In this document: positions 33,650 through 43,220 of the stretch, one piece after another | Layout: every line of letters starts with the position of its first letter | How positions within the stretch are numbered: the first letter of the stretch is position 1 | Assembly: GCA_030737835.1 (NCBI GenBank) | Contig: JAUJYN010000026.1 | Span: 1,376,395-1,440,394, forward strand | Source: Acorus gramineus | Lineage: Eukaryota > Streptophyta > Magnoliopsida > Acorales > Acoraceae | Reading direction: 5' to 3' | Length of the DNA: 64,000 nt | Notes under the pieces: model-generated | Database searches by the model: none | Told to the model about the DNA's origin: nothing | Seen by the model: only the letters and a program-made list of their open reading frames with translations | Translations under genes and position numbers: made by a program

Positions 33650-34501
33650 TATAAATGGGGTATCTCAATGATGGTCTATGTTTTCTCGATGACCACTTCA
33701 TCAAACCCTCTCGGACCCTCTCGATGGCCTCTTCATTGGACTATCTATAGTCTCTAACTCTCTCGATGACCTCTTTATCAAAATATCTATCTCTAACTCT
33801 CTTGATGACTTCTTCACCGGAATCTCTATCTCTGACTGATGGCACTGCTCACCCTGCTCAAGAGATTCCTGTTCTGTATCTTCATCAACGTCAAGTATCT
33901 CTGGCACCTTATCAAAGTCTTCATTTCGCGTCTCCTCTCCATTTGTAGCCGGCCATATTAGAGAAGGAACTGGTATTAAATCTGCTACACCACCAACTGA
34001 TTTCGGAACTCCATCGAAATCTTTAATAGTTGGATTTTCATAGAAGACCACATCCCCCTGCCGAATAATCCACTTCGTTTCTGGTTCCCATAGCCTATAG
34101 GTGAATTCTTCATATCCATATCCAACCAAGATACATGAGATTGCTTCATCAAGCTTATGTCTCTCCTCTTTGGATACAAGCGCCAAAGCTTTACATCCAA
34201 AGGCCTTTAGATGTTAATACAAAACCTCATTCATGGATCGAACCTAGTTTGGAATTTTCACAACCTAAGGAACTGATGGTGACTTGTTCATCAAATATAG
34301 TAGGCAGTCGAAACAGCTTCACCCTATAAGGTTTCAGGTAATCTAGCCATCTTCAATATACATCTGGCTTTCTCAACAATAGTGCAATTCATCCGTTCTG
34401 TATCACCATTGTGCTGTAGAGTATTAGGCTTAGTCCTTTTGTGTCAAACACCGTGACGGGAGCAATAATCACTGAACCTCCTCGAACTGTACTCTCCTCC
34501 A
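33650..34501 (-). pseudogene. Copia integrase C-terminal region
   Basis: The frame 34200-33701 encodes KEERHKLDEAISCILVGYG and YRLWEPETKWIIRQGDVVFYEN, the conserved stretch after the integrase core where target substitutions meet RT. An acidic/serine repeat tail (KKSSRELE units) follows. Between 34501 and 34200 the core continues in other frames with stops. RT should come next on the minus strand but is missing. Confidence 0.8.
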
Positions 34502-35162
34502 TTAATGGTCCACAGTGTCTTCAACCATTTTCTTGTCTGTCATTCCACCATGGCGAAAGTGCTGAAAGTGCTCGAACACCTGATCATCAATAAACGTAGA
34601 ATATGTATTCCCATCAAGCGATTTGACCTTAAACAGACCATAAACATCAGAGTAAATTAAGGCCAAAATATTAGACTTCTTTTTCAATCCTCTATCGAAA
34701 GAAACTCTATGATGCTTTTCAATTAAACAATAATCACACGAGCTACGAGACATACCTTTGGTAAAGGAAATAAGAGACTTCTTTGCCAGAACTTGTTGCT
34801 CCTTCTCGCTCATGCAACCAAGCCACCTATGCCATAAATCCGGAGATGAATCCTCTTCAGCTGCATTCATTCCATCTTTGGACACATTTTATTTTTGTCT
34901 TGTACGGACTATAGCATGCCTTTCCTCTAGCAACAACTAGCGAACTCTTGGTGAGTTTTCATTTTCCATTGCCGAAGTGATCCTCAAATCATTGGCGATC
35001 CAAAGCGATCACAGAAAGCATATTGAGGCGCAAATCAGTAACATGACCAACATTCTTCAAAGTCATTGTATATCCTACATCAATACATATACACACATCA
35101 CCAATTTCTGCGATCTTTGAGTGACTAGGGTTTCACATTTTCACCATGTCAAAGTCTCCTGC
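34502..35162 (-). pseudogene. Copia protease end, GAG-pre-integrase and integrase N-terminus
   Basis: The minus-strand translation shows a broken protease tail, then LRLNMLSVIALD and SLVVARGKACYS. The zinc-type GAG-pre-integrase follows (DLWHRWLGCMSEKEQQVLAK, then SSCDYCLIEKHHRVSF) and the start of the integrase core (LIYSDVYG, SLDGNTYSTFIDD). Several stops lie upstream of 34885. The gag half continues beyond the chromovirus at 46324, so the two halves were one gene before that insertion. Confidence 0.85.
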
Positions 35163-38100
35163 TGTTATATATGTGTCACTTTTTAGCCTGCTGGTAACCA
35201 TTGGAGCATTCTGGTAGTTTTTGAGTCTTTTTCATTTTTCGATCGGCACCGCTAAATGGACTGTTAGCTATCGTCCTGAGCTAGAGGACTCCGATTGAAA
35301 ATCTAACTGCATATTATGTGTCCTGGTGCCATTCTAAGCCACTCATGAAAATTTCATCGAATTCCGGTAACATTTCTGAAATTTCACAGTTCCAGGGCGT
35401 ATCCGGGTTTTTACCGAGCGAGAAGTCATTGGGAGAGTTGACTCGGTCAAAGTGGGCCCATGACTTGGTCAACCCTTTTTGTTTTTTTGTGTGGTTGGGT
35501 TGACCCAAGTCAAATCCCCCTTAAAGCACCCTTAACCTAATTAATCTTGGTTAAACCCTAATTAAACCTTGTTTGACCTATTTAAGTGAGCAAAAAAAGG
35601 TTGCCCACTATTCATCATCTTCCTCTTTTTGCTTTCTCTCTCCCTCTCTCAAAAACAAGCTTTTGAGCCCCTTGGAGTGCCCAAACCTTAAAACCTAAAA
35701 CATAGAAAGGGTAGATCCGGTCCCGATCTACACCCCGGTGTTTTCAAATCCGAATTTCGGTGTGTCTAGCCCTTTCTTCCGCCCTCTCTTCTCCTCAGAT
35801 CGGAGCCATTTCGGAGGTGGGAAGAGGTCTTGGTGGTGGAAACCCTTGGAGAGGCGTTTCGGTGCGCGGAGAGCAACCGAGCATCCCTTCCTTCCCTTGG
35901 TAATCTCTTTTTCCTCTTCTTTTTGGCTTAGATGCTTGTTAGGAGGGTGGTTTTGGGGTTGGGTGGCGGTCGGCGGCTGTGGGTGGCTGTCGGTGGTGGT
36001 TGGGGGTGGTCGGAGGCCGTTGGTGGCCGGTGGTTGGTGGTGGAGGTGCTCGGACAAGGTGGTGGTCTGTCCCGGGCAGGATGGCAGCAGGCAGGCGCAG
36101 CAGGCAGCAGCACAGGCAGCACAGGCACAGCAGCTAGCAGGGCGCGAGCGTGCGTGCGCTCGGGCGTGCGCGCGGGCGTGCGCTTAGGTGGAGCTGGAGG
36201 CCAGCAAGGCGCGCGTGCTGGGCGCTGGGCGCAAGTGTGCTGGGCGCTGGGCGTGGGCGTGCTAGCTGCATTGGGTGCTGGGCGTGCTTGGGTGCTGGGC
36301 GCTGGGGCGCTGGGCGCTGAGCACCGTGCAGGGGCATGCGCGTGGGGCACTGGGCAGTGGCGCAGGCGTGCGCGCGGTGAGGTGAGCAGTGGGTGCGAGC
36401 GGGCAGGTGCGCGTGTGGGGCGCAGTGCGCACGGGTGCACCGGTGCAGGGCTGGTCGAGCGGATGGTGCGAGGGCAGCGGAGGTGCGCGCGGGGCGTGTG
36501 GTGTGCGCGCGGACCAGCGCGGGGCGTGCGGGTGCGCGCGGGCTGCTGCGATGGGGCGCAGTGGGCGCGCGGTGCACCCGGGTGGCTCGGTTGCGGGTCC
36601 AGGCGTGCGGGCAGGGGCCCTGTGGTGCGCCTGGGTGCGCGGGCTGAGGCGCGGCGGTGCATCCGGGGGCGGGTGGCCGTGCGGGTGGTTGCCGGGGGTG
36701 CGGGAGTGAGTCGGGGTGCTCGGGCTAGCGTGCGTACGGGCCGTATGCACGTTTGCCCGAGTGTTGGGTGTATATTTGTGTATTTTTGTGTATTTTGGGG
36801 TGTTTGTGTAATTTTACTCACCGGGTTGTTTACCCTGTCTTGCAGATCTTGACGGACGGTCGCGCGATGACCCGGCTATCGGTGAGTGGGACAACCCAAC
36901 CCAGTTGGGAGGCGCTACATGCACTTGGGCGTGTACCGTCCTCCCCTGGGGCACATAGTTAATATTAACTGTTTTATTGTAACCCATGCAAGCATGATTT
37001 ATGTGTAGAATGCATGCCACCCTAGACTTGTATGTTAGGGACTTGCACCCTTAGGATATGTGCATGAGCCGTGCATCCTGTCACCCCGTTATCATGCTAG
37101 GAAAGCCCTGACCTATGCATGCGTCCTATTAGTTTGATTTATTTAATTAAATGCAAGCTTGTGATATGATTAGCATGCCTTGGGGAATATAAGGGGGCCT
37201 TGCGAGGTTAACATTGAGACCCGGGTTAGGGTACTCCGTGTTCCTTGTTTGGTTGGCGGGATGTCCTACATCGGGACCTCAGGTTGCCCTCCCAAGGTCT
37301 CTTTTCCTCATTTTTATCTTATGTATTCCCCGCATCCTGGTTATGCGCGTTGGAGGAATTCTGATGAATTCCAGACATTAGAGTTGTAGAGATGTGCTGT
37401 CAGCGGATCCGAGTGGATCATATGCGATGGATATGCTGTTCAGTTCCCTTCGTTGGATCCGTGTAGAGACTACCTCAGCGTTAGAAAGGTTGTCCCGTGT
37501 AGGGGCTCCCATCAGTAGGCACCTCCTGATTTGGTAGAAGGACTGTGCTGAATGCGGGAGTGGCCAAACGACCTACGGAGTGGGGAGAGACTATCGGTGG
37601 ACCAAGGGTGACCAACAGCCTAGTCAGTCCCAAGAGCCTATGTCACCTATTGAGGGGTGAGGGTGAGGGTATGGTGGGCCGGCGTTGTGGCGACCCACTG
37701 GATTGTGTAAGGATGATTATCAGCCTATTAAGTCCCAACATCCTTTGTCACCTATTGAGAGGTGAGGGTGAGGGTGAGGGTGAGGGTATGGTGGTGAGGG
37801 TATGGTGGTGAGGGTGAGGGTGAGGGTATGGTGGTTCGGCGAGGCGGATTTGAAGGAGGAGCTTCTCGAGCGACTACACCAGTAGCGGAGTAGCGCCACG
37901 TCCCTCGAGTTTTGTGGCCATCAGCATCCTTCTCTTTCATTGTATGTATATATTTCTGTGCTTGGGCACCTAGTATGGATTGTATTTGGATGTATTGTGG
38001 ATATATTGGCTCTCACAGGACGTATGATTATGTATCGAGTCTGTAAAGTGTTGTTGATTTACAGATTCAGTCTTTTTAGCTTCCGCTTTCTGTGTATACA

Positions 38101-38233
38101 TCATGTCAGCCTTTTGTTGTCTGTGTTGTCTTATTAGCTGTTGTTTATGGTATATTATTGATCTCCTGTATTGACTGCTGATATCATGTATACCCTTGCC
38201 GCGTCCCGGGGACGGCCGCCCTGGGGCGTGACA
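35163..38233 (+). repeat. 5' LTR of copy A2 (3071 bp)
   Basis: It runs TGTTATATATGTGTCAC to GGGGCGTGACA. It has a TATTTAAGTG promoter-like motif at about 35578, a CT-rich leader, a donor-like GTAATC at 35900, a GC-rich core (36060-36740), an acceptor TGTCTTGCAG ending at 36845 and a long G-rich repeat at 37761-37832. About 130 bp present in the 3' LTR (after 45770) are deleted here near 37845. Confidence 0.95.
37761..37832 (+). repeat. GGGTGA/GGGTAT repeat, potential G-quadruplex
   Basis: At least seven GGG tracts with 3-nt to 8-nt spacers are arranged as GGTGAGGGTGAGGGTGAGGG and variants. Shorter forms occur at the same LTR position in all family A, B and C copies and in the TRIM LTRs. Confidence 0.7.
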
Positions 38234-38238
38234 AAAGT

Positions 38239-38251
38239 TGGTATCAGAGCC
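38239..38251 (+). other. Primer-binding site of copy A2
   Basis: TGGTATCAGAGCC lies five bases after the LTR and is complementary to plant initiator tRNA-Met. Confidence 0.9.
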
Positions 38252-38353
38252 TGGTCCTGTCAGAGCCAATTGTCTTCTTTTTCGTAGAGATGAGTCCTAG
38301 GATTTCTATATGAGTATTCTGATCCTAGTGTCTGGTTTTCTTAGGTTGCTGAT

Positions 38354-39530
38354 ATGCCTCCTCGCAGAGGACGGCGCGGACGTGGTCCCTCTCGACCTTT
38401 GGAGGTCTCCGGACCTGCCAGAGGCGAGGATGCTATTGGTGAGTCCTCAGCCGTGAGGCCAGGATCAGCGCAGGAGCCTCCTGCCTGGGAGCGCGCGTTT
38501 GCGCGGATAGCTGATTTGGTGGAGACGCAGACCAGGGCGTTGGAGGCCCAGACCAGAGTATTGGCAGATCAGGCACGGGAGATTCAGGAGCTGCGGGCGG
38601 CCCGCGAGGCAGTTCCGCAGGTTCCCTTGGTGGCAGATCCAGTGGTACCCGATGTACCCCCAGTCCCCGTGGTGGTCCCGGCGGTCAGAGTTCAGGACCC
38701 CAGGAGAGGGAGGTGTGCTAGAGGCTGCAGCGAGGGTGCAGCAGAGTGGCCTCTCAGCCTTTCTGAAGCTCCACCCTCCCGAGTTCCAGGGTCAGACGGA
38801 GGACCCCCTTGCTCCAGAGAGATGGTTGATGGAGGTGGATACCATCTTCTCGACTATGCTTTGCACCGACCGCCAGCGAGTCTCCCTGGCCACGTTTATG
38901 CTGAAGGGTAGCGCCGCCGACTGGTGGGCTACTAGATCAGTGGACATCCCGGAGGGATTGGAGCAGCTTACATGGGCGGGATTCCGGAGGTATTTCTTGG
39001 AGGAGTACTTCCCCTTCTCGACGCGACAGATAGTGATGCAGGAGTTTGAGCAGCTGACTCAGGGCACTATGTCTGTCGCTGACTACTCCACGCGTTTTAC
39101 GAGGCTGTCCAGATTCGCTCCAGCTTTGGTGATGGACGAGGAGACGAGGTGCCGTCGATTTGAGCTCGGTCTCAGCAGTGCCATTCGGGTGCACGTCACC
39201 TCCCAGGCTTTCTCGAGGTACTCCGACTTAGTGTCTCGAGCGAAGACCGTCGAGAGAGACCTCGGGATCCAGGTGAGGGCTTCGACCTCGTCGACAGACC
39301 AGAGGCCACCCAGGAGCCAGGACCAGGGTCAGCGGAAGAAGAAGAGGCCCCGTTTTGATCGGACAGCGGCTGCCTCTTCTCCAGCTGATGCGGTGCCAGT
39401 GCGAGGTCCGGCACCCATCGCAGCAGTGCCAGTCCAGGCGAGGCGACCAGAGACGAGGCGCTGTTATCACTGTCAGCGCGTCGGGCATATCCTGTATAAT
39501 TGCCCCGACGCTGGCCGACCCCGAGTGATG
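38354..39530 (+). other. Gag domain and CCHC zinc knuckle of copy A2
   Basis: The N-terminal basic segment, coiled coil and capsid core ([38 protein letters not shown]) run in two frames split near 38697. The zinc knuckle CYHCQRVGHILYNC is at 39462-39503. One extra codon (T in DWWATRS) distinguishes it from A1. Confidence 0.85.
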
Positions 39531-39532
39531 CC

Positions 39533-39660
39533 TCAGCAGCAGCAGCAGCAGCAGTTGCAGCAGCAGCCGTTTCAGCAGCCATTTCAGCAGCGCCAGCAGC
39601 AGCAGCAGCCTCAGCGCCAGCCGCAGCAGCAGCCTCAGCGTCAGCAGCAGCAGCCACAGG
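39533..39660 (+). repeat. CAG-rich tract encoding polyglutamine in gag
   Basis: Imperfect CAG runs with CCT, CGC and TTC interruptions code for Q-rich sequence between zinc knuckle and protease. The equivalent tract in A1 (23990-24105) differs in length and interruptions, as expected for replication slippage. Confidence 0.9.
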
Positions 39661-39779
39661 GTGGCCGTGCTGATCAGAGGAGGCAGCCAGCGCAGCCGGT
39701 GAGGCGTGCCCCTGCTCCTCAGCCTCAGTTCGTGCAGGGCCGAGTGGCAGCGCTTTCGACAGAGGAGGCTCAGGCATCA

Positions 39780-40330
39780 GGCAGCGTGGTCAGAGGTACT
39801 GTTCAGATCTCCCAGCTTCCTGCTTATGTATTGTTTGATTCCGGGCCACCCACTCGTTCGTGTCTCCCGCTTTCGCGAGATGAACGGGTGTGGCGTCCGC
39901 CCCTTTGGATGGTATCTTGGAGGTATCATTGCCCGTGGGAGACCGTATTCTCCTCAGTTCTGTGTACCGAGGGTGTACGGTAGAGGTTGCGGAGCATGAG
40001 TTTCCAGTGGAGCTGGTGGAGCTCGCGATGACAGACTTTGATGCCATCCTGGGGATGGATTGGCTTGCAGCTAGTCATGCCAGCATCGACTGTTTCGCCA
40101 AGTCGGTGTCGTTCCACCTTCCGGGTCGGAGGTCCTTCCAGCTAGTCATGCCAGCATCGACTGCTTTGGGGTTCGTGTCGTCCATGCAGGCGTGGAGACT
40201 CCTTCAGGGTGGATGCGAGGGCTTTCTAGCTTATATTGCTCAGGAGGATGCACCGCTGCAGGCAGATATCAGTCAGACTCCGGTCGTGGCAGGGTATCCC
40301 GAGGTTTTCCCCGATGATCTTCCGGGATTA
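39780..40330 (+). other. Aspartic protease domain of copy A2
   Basis: VLFDSG is followed by a frameshift at the catalytic motif. The later parts, [12 protein letters not shown] and [10 protein letters not shown], are preserved. A 25-bp stretch (40068-40092) is repeated at 40139-40163, replacing the VGDRDVAP segment seen in A1 without breaking the frame. Confidence 0.85.
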
Positions 40331-40379
40331 CCGCCGGATCGCGCGATCGAGTTTGAGATCAATCTGATTCCGGGGACCG

Positions 40380-41040
40380 AGCCGGTTTCGAGGGCTCCGT
40401 ACCGGATGGCCCCTGCAGAGCTGAGGGTGCTCAAGGAGCAGTTGGAGGAGTTGCTGGAGAAGGGCTTCGCACGTCCGAGTGTTTCTCCGTGGGGAGCCCC
40501 TGTCCTGTTCGTCCGGAAGAAGGACGGTTCGCTGCGGCTGTGTATTGATTACAGGCAGCTGAATAAACGGACAGTGAAGAACAAGTACCCGTTGCCGCGG
40601 ATCGACGATCTGTTTGACCAGCTCCAGGGAGCGCGTGTCTTTTCCAAGATCGATCTCCGCTCGGGGTACTACCAGCTGAAGATCCGGGAGTCAGACATTC
40701 CGAAGACGGCCTTTCGCACCCGGTATGGGCACTACGAGTTCAGAGTACTGCCATTCGGGTTGACGAACGCGCCGGCGGCCTTCATGGATCTGATGAACCG
40801 GGTATTTCAGCCCTTCCTCGACTCCTTTGTGGTAGTATTCATCGATGATATATTGGTGTACTCGAGGAGTCTTGAGGAGCACGCTCACCATCTTCGCACT
40901 GTCTTGGAGACTTTGGCCAGACATCAGTTGTTCGCCAAGTTCAGCAAGTGCGAGTTCTGGTTGGAGCGTATGGCCTTTCTGGGCCATGTGATTTCCGGTG
41001 AGGGCATAGCTGTGGACCCGGAGAAGACGCTCGCCGTGTC
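40380..41040 (+). other. Reverse transcriptase domain of copy A2
   Basis: The blocks are [58 protein letters not shown] and the catalytic [10 protein letters not shown] (FIDD codons 40838-40849). The domain is uninterrupted within itself. The next frameshift lies after it at about 41092. Confidence 0.95.
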
Positions 41041-41159
41041 GAATTGGCGTCGACCGTCGAACCCCACAGAGATTCGGAGCTTCTTGGGCTTGCCGGTTAT
41101 TACAGGCGGTTTGTCGAGGGTTTCTCGAAGATAGCCGTTCCTCTTACCCGCCTCACTCG

Positions 41160-41625
41160 GAAGGATGTTCGGTTCGAGTGGTCCCCTGCTTGCGAGGAGA
41201 GCTTCCAGGAGCTGAAGCGAAGGCTCACCTCAGCGCCAGTTCTTACCCTTCCATCTGGGAGTGGTGGGTTCGCAGTTTACACAGATGCCTCGCAGTTGGG
41301 TGTGGGTTGCGTCCTGATGCAGCACGGTAAGGTGGTGGCTTACGCGTCTCGTCAGTTGAAGCCCCATGAGCAGAATTACCCCACCCATGACCTTGAGTTG
41401 GCTGCGATCATCTTTGCGCTGAAGATGTGGAGGCATTACCTCTATGGAGAGGAGTTCGAGCTCTTTACTGATCATAAGAGCTTGACATATCTGCAGTCCC
41501 AGCCGGAGCTCAACATGCGTCAGAGACGTTGGGTTGAGTTCCTGACGGACTACGATTGTGACATCGCTTACCATCCGGGTAAGGCGAATGTCGTTGCAGA
41601 TGCGCTCAGTAGGCAGCCCTTGGGC
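41160..41625 (+). other. RNase H domain of copy A2
   Basis: [18 protein letters not shown] carries the first catalytic Asp (41284). Then come [41 protein letters not shown] and the ADALSRQ end. The frame is that of 41044-41727. Confidence 0.93.
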
Positions 41626-41899
41626 ATGGCCGCCCACATGGCTGTCCGTCGTTGGAGGCTTCTGGAGGAGGCCGCTTGCTGGATAGCGTTCGAGAGACTC
41701 CTGCTGGTGGCTTTTTGGCCAGGCTAGTGGTGCAGCCAGTCCTTCTCGACGATATCCGCACGGCTCAGGCACAGGATCCGCATTTTATAGTCCTCTCTGA
41801 AGGCGTCGCCCGGGGCGAGCGTCCGGACTACCAGATTCGCGCGGACGGGATCCTGCGATTCAGAGGCCGAGTGTGCATTCCCGACGACGCAGAGCTGAA

Positions 41900-42620
41900 G
41901 CGGAAGATTCTGGACGAGGCCCATCGCTCGAGGTACACAGTGCACCCTGGTGGCACGAAGATGTACAGGGGCCTTCGTCGCGGCTACTGGTGGCGCGGGA
42001 TGAAGACGGATATTGCCCGTTTCGTTGCCCGATGCCTAGTATGCCAGCAGGTGAAGTCGGAGCATCAGCGCCCTGCGGGGAAGCTGCAGTCCATTGAGAT
42101 CCCTCAGTGGAAGTGGGAGCAGATCACCATGGACTTCGTCTCGGGTTTGCCGAGGTCACGTTCGGGTCGCGATGCCATCTGGGTGATCGTCGACCGGCTG
42201 ACGAAGTCTGCTCATTTCCTCCCCATCCGACTCACCGATTCTCTGGACACCCTGGCGCAGTTATTTGTCTCCGAGATTGTCCGTCTCCATGGCACTCCAG
42301 TCAGCATCATTTCTGATCGAGACGCGCGTTTTACTTCGAGGTTCTGGCGTAGCCTCCAGCACGCCCTTGGTACGAACCTCCATTTCAGTACAGCGTTTCA
42401 TCCGCAGACGGACGGCCAGTCGGAGAGGACGATCCAGAACCTTGAGGACATGCTGCGGGCCTGTGTTCTCGATTTTGGGGGCAGTTGGGAGAGGCACCTT
42501 CCGTTGGTGGAGTTTGCCTACAACAACAGCTACCACTCGAGCATCCGGATGGCTCCTTACGAGGCACTTTATGGCCGCAGCTGCAGGTCCCCCCTGTGTT
42601 GGGATGAGGTCGGAGAGCGC
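41900..42620 (+). other. Integrase domain of copy A2
   Basis: The zinc-binding HHCC is seen as H-x-HPGGTKMYRGLRRGYWW then CLVCQQVK. The catalytic triad is D in ITMDFVSGLP (about 42130), D in IISDRDARFTSRFW (about 42315) and E in TDGQSERTIQNL (about 42422). The frame 41652-43172 is open throughout. Confidence 0.95.
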
Positions 42621-43019
42621 CAGTTAGAGGGACCAGAGATCGTTCACCAGACCTCAGAGATGGTGAAGACGATTCGCGAGCGTATCCGAGTCGCTCAGAG
42701 TCGTCAGAAGTGCTACGCCGACCGTCGTCGCCGTGAGCTCACCTTCGAGGTTGGTGACCATGTGTTCTTGAAGGTGTCCCCGATGAAGGGCATCTTCCGA
42801 TTCGGTGTGCGGGGCAAGCTGAGTCCGCGTTTCATTGGGCCGTTCCTCATCCTCGAGCGAGTTGGAGAGGTGGCCTATCGCATAGCTCTGCCCCCACAGT
42901 TGGCTCAGGCCCATGACGTCTTCCATGTCTCGCAGCTGAGGCGATATGTCCACGATCCTGCTCACATCATCCCGTTCGAGCCGCTCGTCTTCGAGCCGGA
43001 CTTGTCTTTCGTTGAGCAG

Positions 43020-43171
43020 CCGATTGAGATCCTGGACCGCCGCGAGAAGAGGCTCCGCACCAAGACCGTCCAGCTGGTCAAGGTGCGATGGCAGCACCGT
43101 TCCGGTGCCGAGGCCACTTGGGAGCTCGAGGACGCCATGCGTGACGCGTATCCGCATCTTTTCCCTTCTTA
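43020..43171 (+). other. Chromodomain at the integrase C-terminus of copy A2
   Basis: PIEILDRREKRLRTKTVQLV, then VRWQHRSGAEATWELEDAMR, is the classic chromovirus chromodomain placed at the very end of pol. In this family it is thought to guide integration to particular chromatin. It is the basis for the chromovirus call. Tekay/Del placement is inferred from long LTRs and the overall sequence style. Confidence 0.85.
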
Positions 43172-43205
43172 GATGTTCTTGTATTTATTTTGAGGACAAA
43201 ATTTC

Positions 43206-43220
43206 CTAAGGGGGGGAGAA
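43206..43220 (+). other. Polypurine tract of copy A2
   Basis: AAGGGGGGGAGAA directly precedes the 3' LTR start at 43221 and would prime plus-strand cDNA synthesis. Confidence 0.9.

Larger units (their letters stand above)
38354..43172 (+). pseudogene. Gag-pol polyprotein of copy A2 with four frameshifts
   Basis: The start is the conserved [15 protein letters not shown]. Comparison with A1 shows a 1-bp deletion near 38697 in gag. Another 1-bp loss lies at 39842 inside the protease active site (GATTCCGGGCC against GATTCCGGAGCC). A 1-bp loss near 41092 hits GLAGYYRRF after RT, and an indel near 41680 lies between RNase H and integrase. Otherwise all domains are well preserved, so the lesions look recent. 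The frame is a single gag-pro-RT-RH-INT order typical of Ty3/gypsy, ending in a chromodomain. Confidence 0.92.

Noticed and set aside
38239-38251. tRNA-like matches at the TGGTATCAGAGCC sites.
   Set aside because: They are short complements of the initiator tRNA 3' end (primer sites). No cloverleaf is present.
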